From Durusdinium trenchii (Eukaryota > Sar > Dinophyceae > Suessiales > Symbiodiniaceae): a stretch of 64,000 nucleotides of DNA. The notes under the pieces are model-generated. The model ran no database searches, was not told the origin of the DNA, and was given only the letters and a program-made list of their open reading frames with translations. The translations under genes and the position numbers were made by a program. Location: NCBI GenBank assembly GCA_963970005.1, contig CAXAMN010028983.1, positions 268,339-332,338 of the forward strand, written 5' to 3'. Below are positions 59,461 to 64,000 of the stretch, in pieces; position 1 is the first letter of the stretch, and every line of letters begins with the position of its first letter.

Positions 59461-61120
59461 CTTTTATGTTGATTGAAACAAGAACTTTTGGGCCGAGTCA
59501 ACTCAGTGATTGCTTCGTCTTGGAGAGGGCATCTATTTTAAAATAACCCATCCATTTGGAAGAGACATACAGCAACATCGAGAACAACATCTACAAAATC
59601 TGCACCAGCTTTAAAACAAGGTAAAGATCATTGCTTAAAGCATCATATTTCGTCTTGTCCAAGTGATGCATGACACAACATGAATTGCTGTGGCCTTGCT
59701 CAAATCAAGTCTGAAATCGGGCCAGGCGACTCGGCTTTCGTGAGCTTGTAGCTACTGCCACCACATGAAGAGCCGCAGATAACGCGGCCACGACCCATGG
59801 CTTCGCAGCCGGGATCAAGATCAAGTCAGTTGCTTTTTTGGATCTGAAAGGGTAGCTGTTTTGTCAGAAGTTTGGAGGACTTCTTCAAAGCCTAAGCAGA
59901 AAGCAATCCTTTTCCTCTGCTTTAGGGTTCACCTTTCAAATACAATGTTGGATCACTGCGCATGGAAATTTCACGATGGATTGATTGGAACTTATCAAGC
60001 ACGTTCTGCACGCTTGCCGTCTTTCCTTGTTCGGCGCCATGTGCGAAATCTCGCAGACGCTGACCAAGAGGCTCGAATACTGACGCAGTCAAATTTGAAA
60101 AACTGCTCTGATACAATGAATGGACAGACTAGCAGACTAAGTAAGTAATGAGCCGGGCCCCGAAGTAAAGTTAATAGTTGATCCGTCTTCAGACTCCACG
60201 TGTACCCCGCTCTTCCCAAGCACCTAGCCCGTGATCTCTTCAAATAAAGTAAGTCAGGATTGCTCGGGGACAAAAACAAGACATCGAGGAAGCTTGAAAC
60301 AAGTAAGAAGCCGTTTCCTTGGGAAGGGCCTGGTTGACAAACATGTATAAAAACGACTTGCAAAGTTGCTCGCTCATGCGGGGAATGGCGGCAGTGGTGT
60401 TTAAGAACAGACGAGCCACAAGGCAAGATTTGAAGAAGTGGCATGGTTGGTCTTGGCTCTGTTTTCCTCAAGTATACATGGGTCATATCAACCTCCATGC
60501 TAGGCCAGGGGCTAGCCATCTTTTGACTGACTTTGATTTCTTCCAAAAGGGATCAAAATAGTAGCACCAGTAATATTTATATATAGTATAATGACGCGTC
60601 CCAAAATGCCAGCCACCCAGTCAAGCCACGAGTTCGGGCGTGGTAGACCTTACCCTTTCCTGCGCCAGGCGGCGGCAGGTGGCAGGGTCACCAAACATGA
60701 AAGAAGTAAACTTGACGGCCAATTTGGAACTTTCATCTGCTATCTTCGTCTATCTTCCACATTCTGATCACTTCTCTTTCCCCTCTCTACTGAGAGGGGG
60801 TCCCATCCTATGTTTCTTGATGAGATTGGTGGGCATGACCGCGACAATAAGTAAGGAAACTTGTGTGATGATGACTTCCGGTGCTTGCCTCTCAACACCC
60901 TCATTCACCTAGCCGGTGCTTGCTCAATGTGCGAGCAGCAATCCAGGGTAGGTCTAAGGTGATCAGGACCCAGTCCTCACACCACCAATCCTGAAAGTTG
61001 ATCTTGATGTCTTTCCAAACAACACGTCACCAGGACTGAGGACTCCGATTGGTTCCACAAAAAAGTAAAAACACGCCTTTGCAATTTGCATCGATTTGCA
61101 ACTCTCATCCGCAGTTCAGT
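59461..61120. other. No confident gene
   Basis: A minus-strand stretch at ~59950-60110 (ASVFEPLGQRLRDFAHGAEQ) is protein-like but lacks clear edges. The rest is intron-like. Confidence 0.4.
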
Positions 61121-61124
61121 CCTG

Positions 61125-61309
61125 CATCCAACATGCCATTCACCACCTGAGGCATATTGGGGTTGTAGCCCGCCACCGGCACCGCCGCCGGCTTGGTAGC
61201 CGCCGTCGTCGCCGGGTTCGCGGCCGGGGGGTTCGCGGGGGGCGCCCAGCTGCCGAGCATGGCCACTGGAGTGGCGGCCGCGCCACCGGGGGTGGGGCGC
61301 CAGCTGTGC
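61125..61309 (-). CDS. Candidate Pro/Ala-rich exon
   Basis: ATCCCAG|GCAC, reading HSWRPTPGGAAATPVAMLGS, then APPANPPAANPATTAATKPA and VPVAGYNPNMPQVVNGML. Third positions are nearly all G or C, favouring this frame over two other open ones. It is a low-complexity linker, downstream of the ADP-ribosyltransferase exons on the same strand and possibly in the same gene. Confidence 0.42.
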
Positions 61310-62083
61310 CTGGGATGAGGTCCAGTGGATTGGGGATGGAGGTGAAATTCCGAGGTGGAGACTCTGGTAATGACTCCTTTTGCACACCAAAACTGATATA
61401 GGGCGACTTATGCCTTTAGGGTCCCACTTGCCCATCCGTGGTTTGATATTCATCTGATTCATCTGTAATTACTCACTTAATTACTCTCCAACAGGTCATC
61501 GTCTGCTAAGGCAGCACCCGGACGCGCACACAAGTGCTGGCGTGTTGGCCGCACGGTCCTCACATGCTGAGTGTCGCACCCTCGGAAGGATTGAGCAGAG
61601 GCCTGCGCACCAGCGGTCCCCAACCCATCTTGGCGTTGGTTCAGAAGTTTAGTCCTGCCTGAAGTCATGAGGAGACACACAGGTAGTCAACTTTCCATGT
61701 GTACGTACTCTGCAAAAACGATGTTCATTCCCTACGTTTCTATCAATTGACTGGCACCACTGGCAGACATGCTCCTGTAGTCACCATTCGACAACACAAC
61801 ATGCAAATTACTCGTGCAAACTGAATTGAAAAAAGAAAAGTGAGACCATCGAATAGCATGGAAGGGCGTGGGTTGGACATTCCGGTGGCTTCCCTTGCTG
61901 TCAACAAGTGAAATCAAAGTACTAACAAGGCAAGAAATCCACCTGGATTGAAGATTTCGACGTAGATTCACGTGGATTCACTGGTGTTTGCTGAATGTTC
62001 GGCATTCACTGTTTGATCTCTTCATGCTCTCATATCTTCCCCCCATTCCACCCGCTTCGGTGTTTAGGGGCGGCTGGGTTCGC

Positions 62084-63747
62084 CTGCCAAAGCGGCACTA
62101 CGCGGCTCTCATCAAAGACCACCACAGCATCACCGACGTGCCTCGGACAGGACTAGGCATGCTGTGGGACCTTTCCTGGAGAGACCTCCAGTGATCAAAT
62201 GGTTCCGGATTGAACACATGGATAACACAGAAACCTGTCACTCGGTCCAGCAAATTCCAGCATATGGAGAACACCACGATTTCTGCGACAGCTGCTTGAA
62301 GGAGGACGGTATGTGGCAAAAAGGTTGGCAACCGAATGACATCTGTACCAGCAACGATATACTCAGTTCTGTGAAGAAACACATCAAATTCAAAACATCC
62401 AAAACCACTAAAACTATCTAAAACTTACACATGTCCCGAATACAAAACCAGCCACAACCAAAACTCCAATTCAGAAACAGCGTTGCACCGCGTTTCACGG
62501 AACAGCGTTTCACCGAACAGCGTTTCACCCTTTCTTCCGTCTTCTTCCCGAACCGGGCGGCTTGATGACGTTGGACTGCGCCTTGACCGTGAAATTCCCA
62601 CAGGTGGCTGCACGCCCCGCCACGGTCGCATCGTCCAACACACCGCCTGAGGAAGATCGGACTGCGGTGACGGTCCGCCGGTGGCGCCGCCAACCAGGGG
62701 CCCCGTTGGGGCCATGCACAGTGCCGCGTGCACAGTGTGTTTGCTGTTGTAACTATATAAGTGGTGGAAGTTAAAGTCCCTGTCGCTAAGTGGTAAATAA
62801 GTTAAGCAGAAGTAACGCAAGAGTAGAAGCTAGTAGAAATAGGTAGAAATGAGAACAAGTGGAAATAAGTTCTTGAAATATAGAATTGCTCTTGTAAAGC
62901 TAAGTAGACTTTCAGATACGTATGTTCTACCGGGCTCAATGTGTGGATCTTAACGTCCACAGTTGGCGGGAAGTGGATAGGTGAATAGGGGATCTTCAGG
63001 AATATAGCAGAACATGACTTGAGAATCTGGTATCCTGTTTTTCGGTCCCATTTTCATATACCTCGAGAATCCAGGAGATATCTCCACTGGCTCACCAACA
63101 CCCTTGGTAATTGCAACAAATCGTCGACCAAAACCATGTCCTGTGCCCCTTTCTTAAGATCGTCTTTGTCCAATGTTTTACGCTTCACATCTCGCCCCAC
63201 TCGTCTCCCCTTGTGGGGCCCCAAGCAAACCAACATCTTCGGCGCAGTGCAAAAGCCCATGGACAGCCTGACAGCCAAATACAGAGATCAACAATAGGAG
63301 AGTCCACTTGCAACTGAAACCTTTCCAGTTTACAACTGACCCTGATAAATATAGTTATCAATGTTTGGATAGGTCCTTAGGTAGATACAATGTAGATCGT
63401 TAACTTGATATAATATATACATATATAACATATAACATAGATGTTAGAGAAGATTTGACCGGATTTAATTTAGGCGTGACATATCTAAACATTTCTGTTC
63501 ACCTTAGATCTCCCCAATGGTGGTGAGCTGTCAGCCCTAATTACTAGGATAGCATTCTACAATCCCAACATCTCACAGACACCGTTCGCCCCTTCCGTTC
63601 AGCGTGGCCACTCCCTAAGGCCGCCGCCTGGGATTCGTCACGTTGGCCGTGTAGATCCCCAGGCCGTGGGCCGAGCCGTTGGCCACCCGGAGCTCGTTGC
63701 CGCGGCCGGGGATCAACAAGCCACGCTCTAAGATGGAGCGATAGTTC
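62084..63747 (-). CDS. PARP-like ADP-ribosyltransferase domain protein, partial (four exons)
   Basis: Exons 63747-63628, 63267-63227, 62646-62562 and 62141-62084 join in frame: NYRSILERGLLIPGRGNELR, VANGSAHGLGIYTANVTNPR, LSMGFCTAPKMLVC, GVLDDATVAGRAATCGNFTV, KAQSNVIK, HVGDAVVVFDESRVVPLWQ. The pattern (N..SIL..GL, then HG.GIY, a short helix with S..FC, LVC.VLDD, and a closing strand VVF...V.PL) fits the C-terminal half of an ADP-ribosyltransferase (PARP-type) fold. The N-terminal part, including any FHG strand, should lie beyond the right edge. All four exons start with G after AG and all end at GC donors. Substrate unknown. Confidence 0.65.
63405..63440. repeat. AT-rich (TATA)n tract
   Basis: TATAATATATACATATATAACATATAACA region inside an intron of the ADP-ribosyltransferase gene. 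Confidence 0.6.
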
Positions 63748-64000
63748 CTGCAGCAAAAAGATGCGAACTTCGAGAAATACAGGAGAATCTCTGTTTGATC
63801 CCGATGTTCATGCAAGATTGTTTAACTTGGAAAATATGCCAATTTTGATCAAACAAGTTTTCCGAGGTGTTCTCAAAATTATCCAAACCAAGTTTTCGAG
63901 AATACTGTTCGATCAAGCTGTTTATTTAACTTCAAACCAGGCCTCGGCGGGTTCTTCTTGCAGGTGGTTTACTACACAATCGTTACATCATCAAAAGTTT
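63748..64000 (-). other. Intron-like sequence to window edge
   Basis: This is upstream of the first ADP-ribosyltransferase exon seen. No further exon is recognisable before the edge. Confidence 0.4.

Overview
The window reads as nuclear DNA of a photosynthetic dinoflagellate, probably in or near the Symbiodiniaceae. Four things point there: a plastid presequence carrying the FVAP motif of peridinin dinoflagellates; short exons (33-190 nt) whose acceptors almost always read AG|G and whose donors are mostly GC rather than GT; host coding signal that is almost all on the minus strand; and large Copia and LINE insertions.

Layout. (1) 0.5-10.9 kb, minus strand: a plastid-targeted phosphoenolpyruvate synthase. 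Twenty-one exons can be placed by protein conservation, from a bipartite targeting peptide through the ATP-grasp and phosphohistidine domains into the start of the PEP/pyruvate barrel. The C-terminal third lies off the left edge. Its introns hold several foldback repeats, including an ~0.8 kb element with a 29-bp tandem array. (2) 11.26-19.53 kb, minus strand: a complete, very young Copia LTR retrotransposon with 163-bp LTRs and a 5-bp ATTAT target duplication. It encodes Gag-protease-(methyltransferase-like domain)-integrase-RT-RNase H. A second overlapping frame carries a coiled coil and a GRF zinc finger. It landed about 320 bp upstream of the PEP synthase start, in the same orientation. 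(3) 19.5-23.7 kb: minus-strand exon candidates of an unidentified host gene. (4) 23.75-35.06 kb, plus strand: a full-length ~11.3 kb LINE with perfect 22-bp target duplications. ORF1 (about 1,830 aa) has a complete set of cytosine-C5 methyltransferase motifs, two tandem HW...CGW domains that look like cysteine peptidases, and a C-terminal coiled coil. ORF2 has an AP-like endonuclease, RT, CCHC knuckle and RNase H, with one frameshift and a 400-N assembly gap near its end. (5) 35-64 kb: many short minus-strand exon candidates, an intronless ubiquitin-like ORF at 51.4-52.4 kb, and at 62.1-63.7 kb four exons that splice cleanly (all GC donors) into a PARP-like ADP-ribosyltransferase fold.

The main biological point is that two unrelated retrotransposon classes within 25 kb each carry a methyltransferase-type domain. 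The LINE version looks catalytically complete and sits with two peptidase-like domains in one ORF1, an architecture I do not recognise from described LINEs. Gene models outside the PEP synthase, the ADP-ribosyltransferase and the two elements are tentative. They rest on frame quality (GC-rich third positions) and splice-like edges, not on homology.
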